Source of the DNA: MTP4 sp052056915
Lineage (GTDB): Archaea > Halobacteriota > Methanosarcinia > Methanosarcinales > Methanosarcinaceae
Assembly (NCBI RefSeq): GCF_052056915.1
Contig: NZ_CP195119.1
Span: forward strand, 2,356,001 to 2,420,000
Length of the DNA stretch: 64,000 bases
Reading direction: 5' to 3'
Part shown: positions 49,146 to 57,875 of the stretch, piece by piece
Layout of the letters: the number at the start of each line of letters is the position of its first letter
How positions within the stretch are numbered: position 1 is the first letter of the stretch
Notes under the pieces: generated by a model
Database searches by the model: none
Seen by the model: the letters and a program-made list of their open reading frames with translations, nothing else
What the model was told of the DNA's origin: nothing
Translations under genes and position numbers: made by a program

Positions 49146-51338
49146 ATGGAGCGTAACTTCCCCATCCAGTGTGCAGACTTTGACAGGTTACTATCGGATA
49201 ATGTTGAAGGATCTCGGATGGAAAGCTCCGGTATGCCTGACCTCAGTGACCCGCGCCTGTATTTGGACCGGGAGTACAGCTGGCTCCAGTTCAACAAAAG
49301 GGTGCTTGAGGAGGCTTTTGACGAGCGTAGCCCTTTGCTTGAAAGGGTCAAGTTTCTTTCCATTTTCGGAAGCAACCTGGACGAATTTTTCATGGTCCGG
49401 GTTTCAGGGATTCAGAAAAGGATCGTTGAAGAGTCAGCCCGGGAAGACCGGATAGATGAGCTTGCCCTGGAGCAACTCCGGGTTGTCAGGGAAGAGCTTC
49501 TCAGGCAGCTTGTCACTCGCGATAAGTGCTGGAACGGGGTCCTTCAGCCGGCCCTGAGAGAAAAGGATATCAATGTCCTCAACTATTTCGAACTTTCGAG
49601 TAAGGAGCGGGAAAAGCTAAGGGACTATTTTGAAAATAACATTTTCCCGGTACTGACCCCTCTTGGTTTTGATGCCGGACATCCTTTCCCGCATATTTCC
49701 AACTTAAGCCTCAACCTTGCCGTACTTATTGACGATCCCGATTACGGGGAGCGCTTTGCCAGGGTTAAGATCCCTCCCCTTTTCCCGAGGCTTATCCCGG
49801 TTCCTAAAGAAGGCGAAGAATGGCCTACCGGCCGGAAACTTGATGAGTTGAAAGAAGGGCGTTTTGTCTGGCTCGAACAGCTTATCGCCGCAAACCTGGA
49901 TTTCCTCTTCCCGGGACAGCATATCCTGGGGGCGTATCCTTTCCGGATCACGCGGGACGCAGACCTTGGTTTTGATGAGGACGGGGATAAGGACCTCCTG
50001 ACCGCAGTCCAGCAGCGGATCGGGAGAAACTATTTCGGGTCCGCTATCCGGCTTGAGACCGATTATACCATGCCGGAACGTGTTTCCGATATCCTGCTTG
50101 AGAACCTGGAGCTTACCCCTTCGCTGATGTTCAGGTTGGCTGCGCCCCTGGGCCTTTCAAGTCTCATGAAACTTACTAAACTGGACTGTCCCGAGCTGAA
50201 ATATGAACCTTTTGAACCCAGGAAACATCCCCTGCTTGCTGATAAGGAAAACATTTTTTCGGCCCTGAGGAAGGAGGACGTCCTGCTTTACCACCCTTAT
50301 GACAGTTTCGAATCGGTCATCGATTTCGTGGAACATGCCGCCGACGACCCGGATGTGCTGGCAATCAAGATGACGCTGTACCGGGTGGATGACAACTCCA
50401 GGATTATCCAGGCGCTTATGAAAGCCGCGGATAGGAACAAGCAGGTCGCAGTCCTGGTAGAGCTCAAAGCCCGTTTTGATGAGGAAAACAACGTCGGATG
50501 GGCAAAAGAACTCGAACGTAAGAACGTTCACGTAGCCTATGGTTTGCCGCGCCTGAAAATCCATTCCAAGATGTGCCTGGTGGTTCGCGCCGAAAAAGAG
50601 GGCATCCGCTACTATGCCCACCTGGGCACCGGGAACTACAACGCAGTTACTGCAAAACTCTACACCGACTTCGGTTACCTCACAAGCGACTCTTTCATAG
50701 GTAAGGACGTCTCGGACCTTTTCAATGCCCTGACCGGTTACTCGAGAAAAGATCACTATACCAAACTCCTGGTCGCCCCCCAAACCTTAAGGCACCAGAT
50801 TCTGGAACGCATCCGTCGGGAGATCGACCTGCACGAAAAAGAAGGAAACGGGCATATAATCTTCAAGATGAATTCCCTGGTGGACTACCAGTGCATCCTT
50901 GAACTTTACAGGGCCTCTCGAGCAGGGGTAAAGGTGGACCTGCAGGTAAGAGGAATCTGCTGCCTCAGGCCCGGGATCTGCGGGCTCAGTGAAAATATCA
51001 GGGTTACTTCGATTGTCGGCAGGTTCCTGGAACATCCCAGAGTCTACTACTTCAGGAATGGTGGAGATGAAGAAATTTTCATGGGAAGCGCCGACCTCAT
51101 GCCCCGAAACCTGGATAACAGGGTTGAAGTCGTCTTTCCCATAGCAAAGGAATACATACCCCTGATACGGGACGTTGTCCTGGGGACCCACCTGAAAGAC
51201 AACATCAAGGCACGTCTCGTACTCCCTAACGGCAGGTCGGAAAGAGTCTACATGCAGCCTGAAGAAGAAGAACTCGATTCCCAGATCTGGATGCTCGAGC
51301 ACAGGGGATGCTGGGACATCAAGCCCGAAAAGGGCTGA
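49146..51338 (+). CDS. ppk1: Polyphosphate kinase 1
   Basis: A 730-residue enzyme that polymerises the gamma phosphate of ATP into polyphosphate. The N-terminal and head domains begin LYLDREYSWLQFNKRVLEEA and the catalytic domains have LKIHSKMCLVVR with the phosphorylated His, YAHLGTGNYN and the RGICCLRPG block. Length fits Ppk1 (about 690-730). I start it at the ATG at 49146; a GTG at 49137 is in frame and the first 35 residues are poorly conserved, so a later ATG (49218) is possible. Neighbour to an exopolyphosphatase and a CHAD protein, forming a polyphosphate locus. Confidence 0.93.
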   Translation: MERNFPIQCADFDRLLSDNVEGSRMESSGMPDLSDPRLYLDREYSWLQFNKRVLEEAFDERSPLLERVKFLSIFGSNLDEFFMVRVSGIQKRIVEESAREDRIDELALEQLRVVREELLRQLVTRDKCWNGVLQPALREKDINVLNYFELSSKEREKLRDYFENNIFPVLTPLGFDAGHPFPHISNLSLNLAVLIDDPDYGERFARVKIPPLFPRLIPVPKEGEEWPTGRKLDELKEGRFVWLEQLIAANLDFLFPGQHILGAYPFRITRDADLGFDEDGDKDLLTAVQQRIGRNYFGSAIRLETDYTMPERVSDILLENLELTPSLMFRLAAPLGLSSLMKLTKLDCPELKYEPFEPRKHPLLADKENIFSALRKEDVLLYHPYDSFESVIDFVEHAADDPDVLAIKMTLYRVDDNSRIIQALMKAADRNKQVAVLVELKARFDEENNVGWAKELERKNVHVAYGLPRLKIHSKMCLVVRAEKEGIRYYAHLGTGNYNAVTAKLYTDFGYLTSDSFIGKDVSDLFNALTGYSRKDHYTKLLVAPQTLRHQILERIRREIDLHEKEGNGHIIFKMNSLVDYQCILELYRASRAGVKVDLQVRGICCLRPGICGLSENIRVTSIVGRFLEHPRVYYFRNGGDEEIFMGSADLMPRNLDNRVEVVFPIAKEYIPLIRDVVLGTHLKDNIKARLVLPNGRSERVYMQPEEEELDSQIWMLEHRGCWDIKPEKG

Positions 51339-51602
51339 AAAGTTTGGCCCTTCTGGAGTTCGAACCTTCAGATCTTTTCCCTTCTTTTTGCCGTTCTCTT
51401 TTTTGCTTTCTCCAGATCCGTTTTTTAAATTTATTTCAGGCAGGCATGGTTTCAGGAGTTGCACTATCACCTTATAAAGAAAAAAATCCGGAAAATAAAT
51501 ATCAAATAGAGTATGTGATAAATGTAATGAAACTTAGTTTGGAGTACTTGGTTTCCCACGGGAAAAGGTAAAAGGGCAGTGAGTTCTGACAGGTGGTCAT
51601 AA

Positions 51603-53225
51603 ATGGAGTCCGAAAAACTTTCTGAAGGTCGGGTTGTCGCTTTCATAGACATTGGGACAAACTCGGTCCGGCTTCTCCTGGTCCGGATTAACCCGAACGG
51701 GTCCTATAAACCCCTGACCAAACAGAAAGAATCCGTGAGGCTTGGGGATAAGGAATTCATTGATAGGATCCTCCAGCCCGAAGCTATGCAGCGGGCGGTC
51801 ATTGTCTGCAAGAAGTTCGTGGAACTTGCCCGGGCTTACGGGGCTGAAGAGGTCATAGCCGTGGCTACCTCGGCTACCCGGGATGCCAGTAACAAGGTCC
51901 AGTTCCTCGAAATGCTGAAAAGTGAGGCAAACCTGGAAGTCTGCCCGATTTCCGGTATTGAGGAAGCCCGCCTTATTTACCTGGGGGTTTCGAGCGGGCT
52001 TCGGCTTGGTGACTCCAGAGCTCTGTTAATTGATATCGGAGGTGGGAGCACTGAGGTCTCGGTCGGGGGCGATAAACAGTACTATTTCCTCCATTCCTTC
52101 AACCTGGGAGCTATCCGCCTGACAAACATGTTTCTTCCGGACGAGACAGGGCCGGTTTCAATGGCGCGCTACCGGCTGATCAAGGCCCATGTCCGGCGCA
52201 AGTCCATGCTCGTGATAAAAGAGCTTTCCAGGTACAGGATAAACTGTGCTATGGGAAGTTCGGGGACTATTGAAAACCTTGCCAGGATAGCCTTTGTCTA
52301 CCTGCACAAAACGGGCCAGGAAAACTATGACCGCCTGGGGTATGAAGACCTGAAAACAATAGTCAGGGATCTGTGTGCCCTGCCTCTGGAAGAGCGCCGG
52401 AAGTTCCCGGGGATCAACTCCCAGAGAGCGGATATTATCATTGCCGGAGCTGCGATTATCGAGACCCTTATGGAAGAAATGGGGCTTTCTGAAATCCGGA
52501 TCAGTAAGCGGGGACTCAGGGAAGGGCTTCTTGTTGATTACCTTTCAAAGAGCGAATTTTCCTACATGATCACCCAGATGTCGGTCCGGAAGCGGAGTAT
52601 CATGCAACTGGGACTGGCCTGTCATTTCGATGAAGAGCATGCCCATACCGTGACCCGGCTGGCCCTGGAACTCTTTGACAGTGCCCAGGCCCTGGGGATC
52701 TACGAGTTTGAGAAAGGAGAGAGGGAACTGCTGGAGTACGGGGCAACCCTGCATGATATAGGGAAGTTTCTCTCCTACGATAAGCACCAGGCCCATGCCT
52801 ACCACATAATCCGGGAGAGCAGTCTTCCCGGTTTCCAGCCCGAAGAAATCGAAATCATTGCCAATCTTGCCTATTTCCATAGGAAAGGTACTCCCAAGAA
52901 AAAACACCCGAACCTTGCAGGGCTAGAGAAAAGTTCCGTTAAAAGCGTGCGTATCCTGGCTGCCCTGCTTCGAATCGCTGAAGGCCTTGACCGCTCCCAC
53001 ACAGGGATCATTTCCCATGTCCGCTTTTATATCTCTTCAACTGACACCGTTGTGCTTGAGATGCATGCCCGGAAAGAATGCCAGCTCGAACTCTGGGAGC
53101 TTGAGAAGCACAAGAAGTTTTTCACAAAAATTTTTGGGTACAATTTACAGTACAAGATGATCATTGAACAGGGGGCTGTACCTTTTTCTACCCTCGAGGA
53201 AGAGCCCGAACTTGAAAGTACCTGA
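51603..53225 (+). CDS. ppx: Exopolyphosphatase/guanosine pentaphosphatase (Ppx/GppA) with HD domain
   Basis: A 540-residue enzyme that removes terminal phosphate from polyphosphate (or pppGpp). Two actin-like ATPase-fold subdomains: FIDIGTNSVRLLLVRI and DIGGGSTEVSVGG are the phosphate-binding loops. The C-terminal half (about 325-520) is an HD-type helical domain with LHDIGKF, KHQAHAYHII and AYFHRKG, so its metal-binding residues are intact. It is the direct counterpart of Ppk1 and lies 265 bp after it on the same strand. Confidence 0.93.
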   Translation: MESEKLSEGRVVAFIDIGTNSVRLLLVRINPNGSYKPLTKQKESVRLGDKEFIDRILQPEAMQRAVIVCKKFVELARAYGAEEVIAVATSATRDASNKVQFLEMLKSEANLEVCPISGIEEARLIYLGVSSGLRLGDSRALLIDIGGGSTEVSVGGDKQYYFLHSFNLGAIRLTNMFLPDETGPVSMARYRLIKAHVRRKSMLVIKELSRYRINCAMGSSGTIENLARIAFVYLHKTGQENYDRLGYEDLKTIVRDLCALPLEERRKFPGINSQRADIIIAGAAIIETLMEEMGLSEIRISKRGLREGLLVDYLSKSEFSYMITQMSVRKRSIMQLGLACHFDEEHAHTVTRLALELFDSAQALGIYEFEKGERELLEYGATLHDIGKFLSYDKHQAHAYHIIRESSLPGFQPEEIEIIANLAYFHRKGTPKKKHPNLAGLEKSSVKSVRILAALLRIAEGLDRSHTGIISHVRFYISSTDTVVLEMHARKECQLELWELEKHKKFFTKIFGYNLQYKMIIEQGAVPFSTLEEEPELEST

Positions 53226-53358
53226 TGTCAACTATCCCCCTACCCTCTTCGGCTGTTGAGGAAGGGGCTTTCCCTCCTGGCGCGATAAATTTTCAGGAAA
53301 ACAAAAGCTGAAAGGCACCTGTAAAAATTTTAATCAGTGAAACTTCTGAAGGAGCATC

Positions 53359-55995
53359 TTACAGGTTTTCGATAGCTATTTCGATCTTTTCTTTGAACTC
53401 TTTGCTCCTGAACTTTGCCCAGGCTTCGGGGAACGTGTTGAGAAGGGTCCGGAGTTCTTCTTCTCTGGATGCCAGGTAGATTTCAATTCCTTCCATCCCT
53501 TCAAGATTTGCTTGTTTCCCTGATCTTTTCCAGGTTTCGCTTTCTGCAAGGCCCCAGGCCCCGGTCCTCATGTAAGAACTCAGGAGGTCGATTGCGACCA
53601 CGGCGTCGTGCAGGTCTCCCAGGTGGTTCTGCAGGCCCTTTAACTCCTTGATCATTATTTTTGCATTGTCTCCCAAGACGTCTTCGAAGAACTCGAAGGT
53701 GTAGCGCAGCCCCTTGGCGGCTATCCTGAGCCTGTGCAGGCGCTCTACAGAGACGTAAGGCCCTTCCACCCATTCGGAATAGGCAGCTATGTCGGCGAAG
53801 CGGGCATAAATCACCGAGGGAAGCACGTCCTTTACCCTGTGGGGAAGAGCGTCATTTTTTTTGTTGCTGGTAGGAAGCTCCCCTGCCCCCGGGACTTCAA
53901 GGAATTCCGAGAACTCCTTCTTGAAACGGGCGTATTTTTCGCTGTCCAGGTACGCAAGCATGGTCTTCCGGGCTTTTTCCCTTTCTTCTTCGAGTACGGC
54001 AAAGAGGGGTTCAAGGTCATGTTCGTGGCCCTCGGGCAGGGTTTCCAGATACTCCTCTGCCTTTTCCCGGAAAACGTCCAGATCCCGGACATCTCCCATG
54101 GCTCCCAGGGTCCGTCTAAGCCCCTTCATGTGCGGGCCCAGCTGCCTTGAGTCAAGATAAGTTTTAAAGACCTTTGATGCCGCCCGCATGCGTCTGACCG
54201 CAACCCGCATGTCATGGAGTTCTTCGATATCCTCCCCTTTCCGGGTTCCTTTTTCGTGGGACCGCATCTGGTCAAACTGGTAGGAGAAAATCCTGTGGGC
54301 GACTTCTCCCATAGAATCTCCGGGCTTGACGGTGAACTTTTTGGAAGCTTTACCTTTTTTCTTCTCCTTAGATGCTTCCCTTTCCTTTTCGGCTTTTTCG
54401 CTTGTCTCTTCTACTTTTTCTCCAACTTTTTCCCCTATTTTTTCTCCGACTTTTCCTTTTGCTCCCTCTTTTTCTTCTTCAGTTCGGGGTTCATGCGATT
54501 CCTCCGTCGGGGTGAACCAGAGTTTTGTGCCGAAAAGGTATTCCCAGAGTTCGCTTCTCTTTGCTGCTTTCTTTCTGGCTTTTTCCGCATCACGCCCTAT
54601 CAGTTCGATTTCCAGGGCGTCTTCGAGCTGCCTGATCCTGCCTGGCCGGACAGGGACAACCTGGGTTTCCAGAAGGTCTGCGATCCGGACGAAGGCTGCA
54701 AGTACCAGGGCTTTACTCTGGAGGTTCGGAGGAAGCCTGATATGTGATCCTTTAAGGGCCTGCCCGAGATTTTTTTCACTGACTCCGGGGTCCTGAAGTT
54801 CTGTGATCAGGGCGAGCATGCGTAAGCTGTGGAGTTTGAGGCCTTTCAGCGGGTGGCTCAGGAGAATTTCCTTTCCCATCCGGGCTTTTTCTTCCCTGGA
54901 TGCGGAAATCCCAATGTCTTCCATGAGGGCTGCCAGAGCCAGCAGTTCCTTCTCTTCGGGTCCAAGCCCGTGGTAGGGGGAAAGCCCGTCAAAGAGGGTA
55001 AGGGCAGCATCTCTGACCCTTTTTGCCTTTGCCTCGTCCACACTGTAGCGTTCAAAGAGGGATTCAGGAGTCCATTCCTCAAAACCCATGGCTTCCCAGC
55101 CCCGGTCCAGTATCCCGCTTCCGGAGTTAAAGTGGAGTTCCCTGTCTGCGGCTTCGTCCGTTGCAAAGGGGAAGAAGGAAAGCCTCTCTTTTTCGAACTT
55201 CAAGTTCAGGGTTTCGATTTCAGGTTCGGAGATTTTAAACAGGAGGCTCAGTTCAGAACTCGATTTGCCCCTGTCAAGCTCCAGGAGAATTCCGGCCTGT
55301 TTCCCGTAGATATTCTTGTGTTCTCTGAGCTGCATGCAGACAGCCCTTTCCTGGTGGGTAAGCAGGGTCTTATCAGGAAGATTCTCCGCGAAGAGGATGG
55401 CTCTTTCAAATTTGGAAAAGGGGCTCCAGCTCAGGTCGTAATTTTCCATAAGGTATTTTGAGATTATGGCCAGGTCTTCGGATGTCCCGTCGCTTTTCAG
55501 TTCCACTTCAAGTTCGCTGTAAGTCTTTTCCCTGTTTTCGCTTTTCAGTTCCACACGGTCCAGGGCGAGTTCGGCTACGTGCCTTTCTCCAAGTTTCACC
55601 TGGCTGATAGCTCTTTTTTGTTTAAGTTTCAGGATTGGGCCCAGGTCAAAACCTGCGCTAAGTTCGAAAATCCTGTTCCTGATCCCGGCATCCGGGCATT
55701 CCAGAAGAGAAAGTCCCTCAGGCAGAAAACTGACATTTTCTTCTCTTTTGTGGGCTCCGCCTTCGAACCCCCCCAGACTTTTTATAGTTACCCAATGTCC
55801 CTCTTTTCCGACATCCTTCCGCATCCTCAGGTAGTAGCCTGATGCCATTACAGCCATGTCCTCCGTGTCCAGGAAGGTGTCCTCTACGGGCTGGACCACA
55901 GTTTCGGAAAGGGAATAGTCCCCCAACCTGGACAACTTTTCAAGGTCTCGGAACTCCGCTTCATCCTTTACAAGAAACTTCGATTCGATTTCCAT
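53359..55995 (-). CDS. CYTH-degenerate HD-CHAD fusion protein
   Basis: An 878-residue protein with three recognisable parts. (1) CYTH triphosphate tunnel domain (about 1-210) with ExExK at the very start (MEIESK) and several Arg/Lys/Glu strand motifs; such domains hydrolyse or bind triphosphate and polyphosphate. (2) A helical region (about 300-500) that aligns by eye with the HD domain of the neighbouring Ppx (LAALMEDIGISASREEKARM against the Ppx LHDIG stretch; LAAFVRIADLLE against LAALLRIAEGLD) but has lost the metal-binding His residues. (3) After a Lys/Glu-rich linker (about 505-560), a CHAD domain (about 565-870; HDMRVAVRRMRAASKVF), a conserved-His helical fold that binds polyphosphate. 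Convergent with ppx, 133 bp apart. Confidence 0.85.
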   Translation of the reverse strand: MEIESKFLVKDEAEFRDLEKLSRLGDYSLSETVVQPVEDTFLDTEDMAVMASGYYLRMRKDVGKEGHWVTIKSLGGFEGGAHKREENVSFLPEGLSLLECPDAGIRNRIFELSAGFDLGPILKLKQKRAISQVKLGERHVAELALDRVELKSENREKTYSELEVELKSDGTSEDLAIISKYLMENYDLSWSPFSKFERAILFAENLPDKTLLTHQERAVCMQLREHKNIYGKQAGILLELDRGKSSSELSLLFKISEPEIETLNLKFEKERLSFFPFATDEAADRELHFNSGSGILDRGWEAMGFEEWTPESLFERYSVDEAKAKRVRDAALTLFDGLSPYHGLGPEEKELLALAALMEDIGISASREEKARMGKEILLSHPLKGLKLHSLRMLALITELQDPGVSEKNLGQALKGSHIRLPPNLQSKALVLAAFVRIADLLETQVVPVRPGRIRQLEDALEIELIGRDAEKARKKAAKRSELWEYLFGTKLWFTPTEESHEPRTEEEKEGAKGKVGEKIGEKVGEKVEETSEKAEKEREASKEKKKGKASKKFTVKPGDSMGEVAHRIFSYQFDQMRSHEKGTRKGEDIEELHDMRVAVRRMRAASKVFKTYLDSRQLGPHMKGLRRTLGAMGDVRDLDVFREKAEEYLETLPEGHEHDLEPLFAVLEEEREKARKTMLAYLDSEKYARFKKEFSEFLEVPGAGELPTSNKKNDALPHRVKDVLPSVIYARFADIAAYSEWVEGPYVSVERLHRLRIAAKGLRYTFEFFEDVLGDNAKIMIKELKGLQNHLGDLHDAVVAIDLLSSYMRTGAWGLAESETWKRSGKQANLEGMEGIEIYLASREEELRTLLNTFPEAWAKFRSKEFKEKIEIAIENL

Positions 55996-56192
55996 GCTTT
56001 CCCCTTCTTATATATGACTGCATGCAATATAGTCATTCTCGTATTATAACTTGCTTTTTATATAAAGCGGGTTTTAAGTTTAATGCGGACGAAATTGTTG
56101 ATGGGAGTAAAATTTTAAAATAAGTTGCGTCCTATAAGCTGTATCTTATATGATTTATTACAATAAACATCATTTAAAACCTAAGGGTGAGT

Positions 56193-56261
56193 ATAATTTA
56201 CAGTTACATAATTTACAGTTACATAATTTACAGTTACATAATTTACAGTTACATAATTTAG
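56193..56261. repeat. 15-bp tandem repeat
   Basis: About 4.5 copies of acagttacataattt lie in the 415-bp gap between the CHAD and Orc1/Cdc6 genes. Being AT-rich, tandem and next to an initiator gene it is worth considering as part of an origin, although no ORB-type GC-rich box is visible. Confidence 0.85.
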
Positions 56262-56415
56262 GGATGAAACTAATCTAAGGCTAAATAATTTAAGGATGAA
56301 CATAATCTAAAGCTAAGTATAATCTAAAAGAAAATAATTCCAAAGCCAAAAAATATTCAAAAATTCACCGCATGAATCCGGTGTACCCTTTCATAAGCGA
56401 ATGGAGTAATTGCTC

Positions 56416-57537
56416 TTGACCAATAACGACATGCTACTCTGGGACGAGACCCTTTTCAAGGACCCCTCCGTACTCGAACCTGACCACCTTCCTGACTATT
56501 TTCCCCACAGGGACACTCAGTTGAACTCGCTCAGGTTTGCCCTTCGCCCCGCCCTGCGCGGCATGCGTCCGATGAACTGCTTGCTGGTGGGGCCCCCGGG
56601 GACGGGAAAGACCAGTGCGGTCATGAAGGTTTTCAGGGAAGTCGAGGCCCATACTACCAGTGTCGTGCCGGTGAAGGTCAACTGCCAGATTGATTCCACT
56701 CGTTTTGCGGTTATTTCCAGGATTTACAAAAAACTTTTTGGAATTTCCCCTCCTAGCTCCGGGGTCGCCTTTCGAAAACTTTTTGAAAATGTTGTGGACT
56801 TCCTGATCTCCTCCGAAAAAGTGTTGCTCCTGGCCCTGGACGACCTCAATTACCTCTGCTACGAAGGGCATGCAAATGAGGTCATGTATTCTCTCCTGCG
56901 AGCCCATGAACAGTATCCGGGGGTCAGGATAGGGGTAATCGGGATCGTGAACGACGCCTCGGACCTCTACCGGCTTGATGCTCGGGTCAACTCGGTTTTC
57001 TTGCCGGAAGAGGTTTCTTTTCCCAGGTATGGGTATGAGGAAATCCTGGATATTTTGAGGGACCGGGTGAAGTACGGCTTTTACCCGAAGGTGGTTTCCG
57101 AAGAAGTGCTTGAAATGGTTGTCTCTTACGTGGAAAAGACAGGGGACCTGAGGGTCGGGATCGACCTGCTGAAACGTTCCGGGTTCAATGCCGAGCGGAG
57201 AGGGAGTCGCACAATTTCTTCCGAAGACGTGGAAAAAGCCTATGAGGCTTCCAAACTGCTGCATCTATGCAGGGGCATAAGCCTCCTCTCTGACCCTGAA
57301 AAGGCTCTCCTGGGACTGGTTGCAAGGAAAGGGGAAATCCAGGCTGGGGAACTTTATAACTCCTTTCATGAACTCACAGACCTGGGATACACGCGCTTTT
57401 ACGGCATGGTCAACAAACTCCAGGCCCTAAACTACGTGGACGCTGACTTTACAGGGAAAGGACAGAGAGGCAGGACACGGATAATAACTACAAAATTTAA
57501 AGCAAAGGATATCCTGAACTGTCTTGAAAAATCCTGA
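56416..57537 (+). CDS. Orc1/Cdc6-family replication initiator (AAA+)
   Basis: A 373-residue AAA+ protein of the archaeal origin-recognition family. Walker A is LVGPPGTGKTSAV; Walker B reads LLALDDLN with Asp where most relatives have Glu; sensor 1 is GIVNDASD; sensor 2 is in TGDLRVGIDLLKRSG; a winged-helix domain follows (about 285-373). I start at the TTG at 56416 because a GGAG site lies eight nt upstream; TTG at 56410 is too close to that site. This may be the second, more diverged Cdc6 of Methanosarcina rather than the main initiator. An AT-rich repeat lies upstream. Confidence 0.88.
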   Translation: MTNNDMLLWDETLFKDPSVLEPDHLPDYFPHRDTQLNSLRFALRPALRGMRPMNCLLVGPPGTGKTSAVMKVFREVEAHTTSVVPVKVNCQIDSTRFAVISRIYKKLFGISPPSSGVAFRKLFENVVDFLISSEKVLLLALDDLNYLCYEGHANEVMYSLLRAHEQYPGVRIGVIGIVNDASDLYRLDARVNSVFLPEEVSFPRYGYEEILDILRDRVKYGFYPKVVSEEVLEMVVSYVEKTGDLRVGIDLLKRSGFNAERRGSRTISSEDVEKAYEASKLLHLCRGISLLSDPEKALLGLVARKGEIQAGELYNSFHELTDLGYTRFYGMVNKLQALNYVDADFTGKGQRGRTRIITTKFKAKDILNCLEKS

Positions 57538-57875
57538 TATTCTTTTGGCATGAAAGTATGTGTGTGCTTTCATTTTTTGTGCGCCTGTTATTTGAAGAAT
57601 ATCATGTGCGTTTTTCTTGCAAATCTTTTTAAAAAAGACCATAATGTAGTTTAATTCTTTAAAAGACCCGGTTAAGGGCCTTATAAAAAAACCTTGGAGA
57701 TTCACAAGAAATTTTGTTAAAAACCTGCAACAGGTTGAATTCCTGCAACAGGCATTTTCCTGAAAACAAGTGTTTCTGGCTAAAAATTTTTAAAGAAAAC
57801 AAGGGCAGTTAAAAACCGCACCTTCTTTTCTCGTTTTCGGGGTTTGCCCGAATTTTAAACCTTATTTTCAGAAAT
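57538..57875. other. Intergenic region
   Basis: 340 bp between convergent Orc1/Cdc6 and thermosome genes. AT-rich, with a short direct repeat (aacctgcaacaggttgaatt region, 57721-57755) that is also an inverted AACCTGCAACAGGTT palindrome. No gene seen. Confidence 0.45.

Noticed and set aside
51308..51571. 87-codon frame overlapping the end of ppk1
   Set aside because: It overlaps the ppk1 3' end in another frame and has no conserved sequence or start signal.
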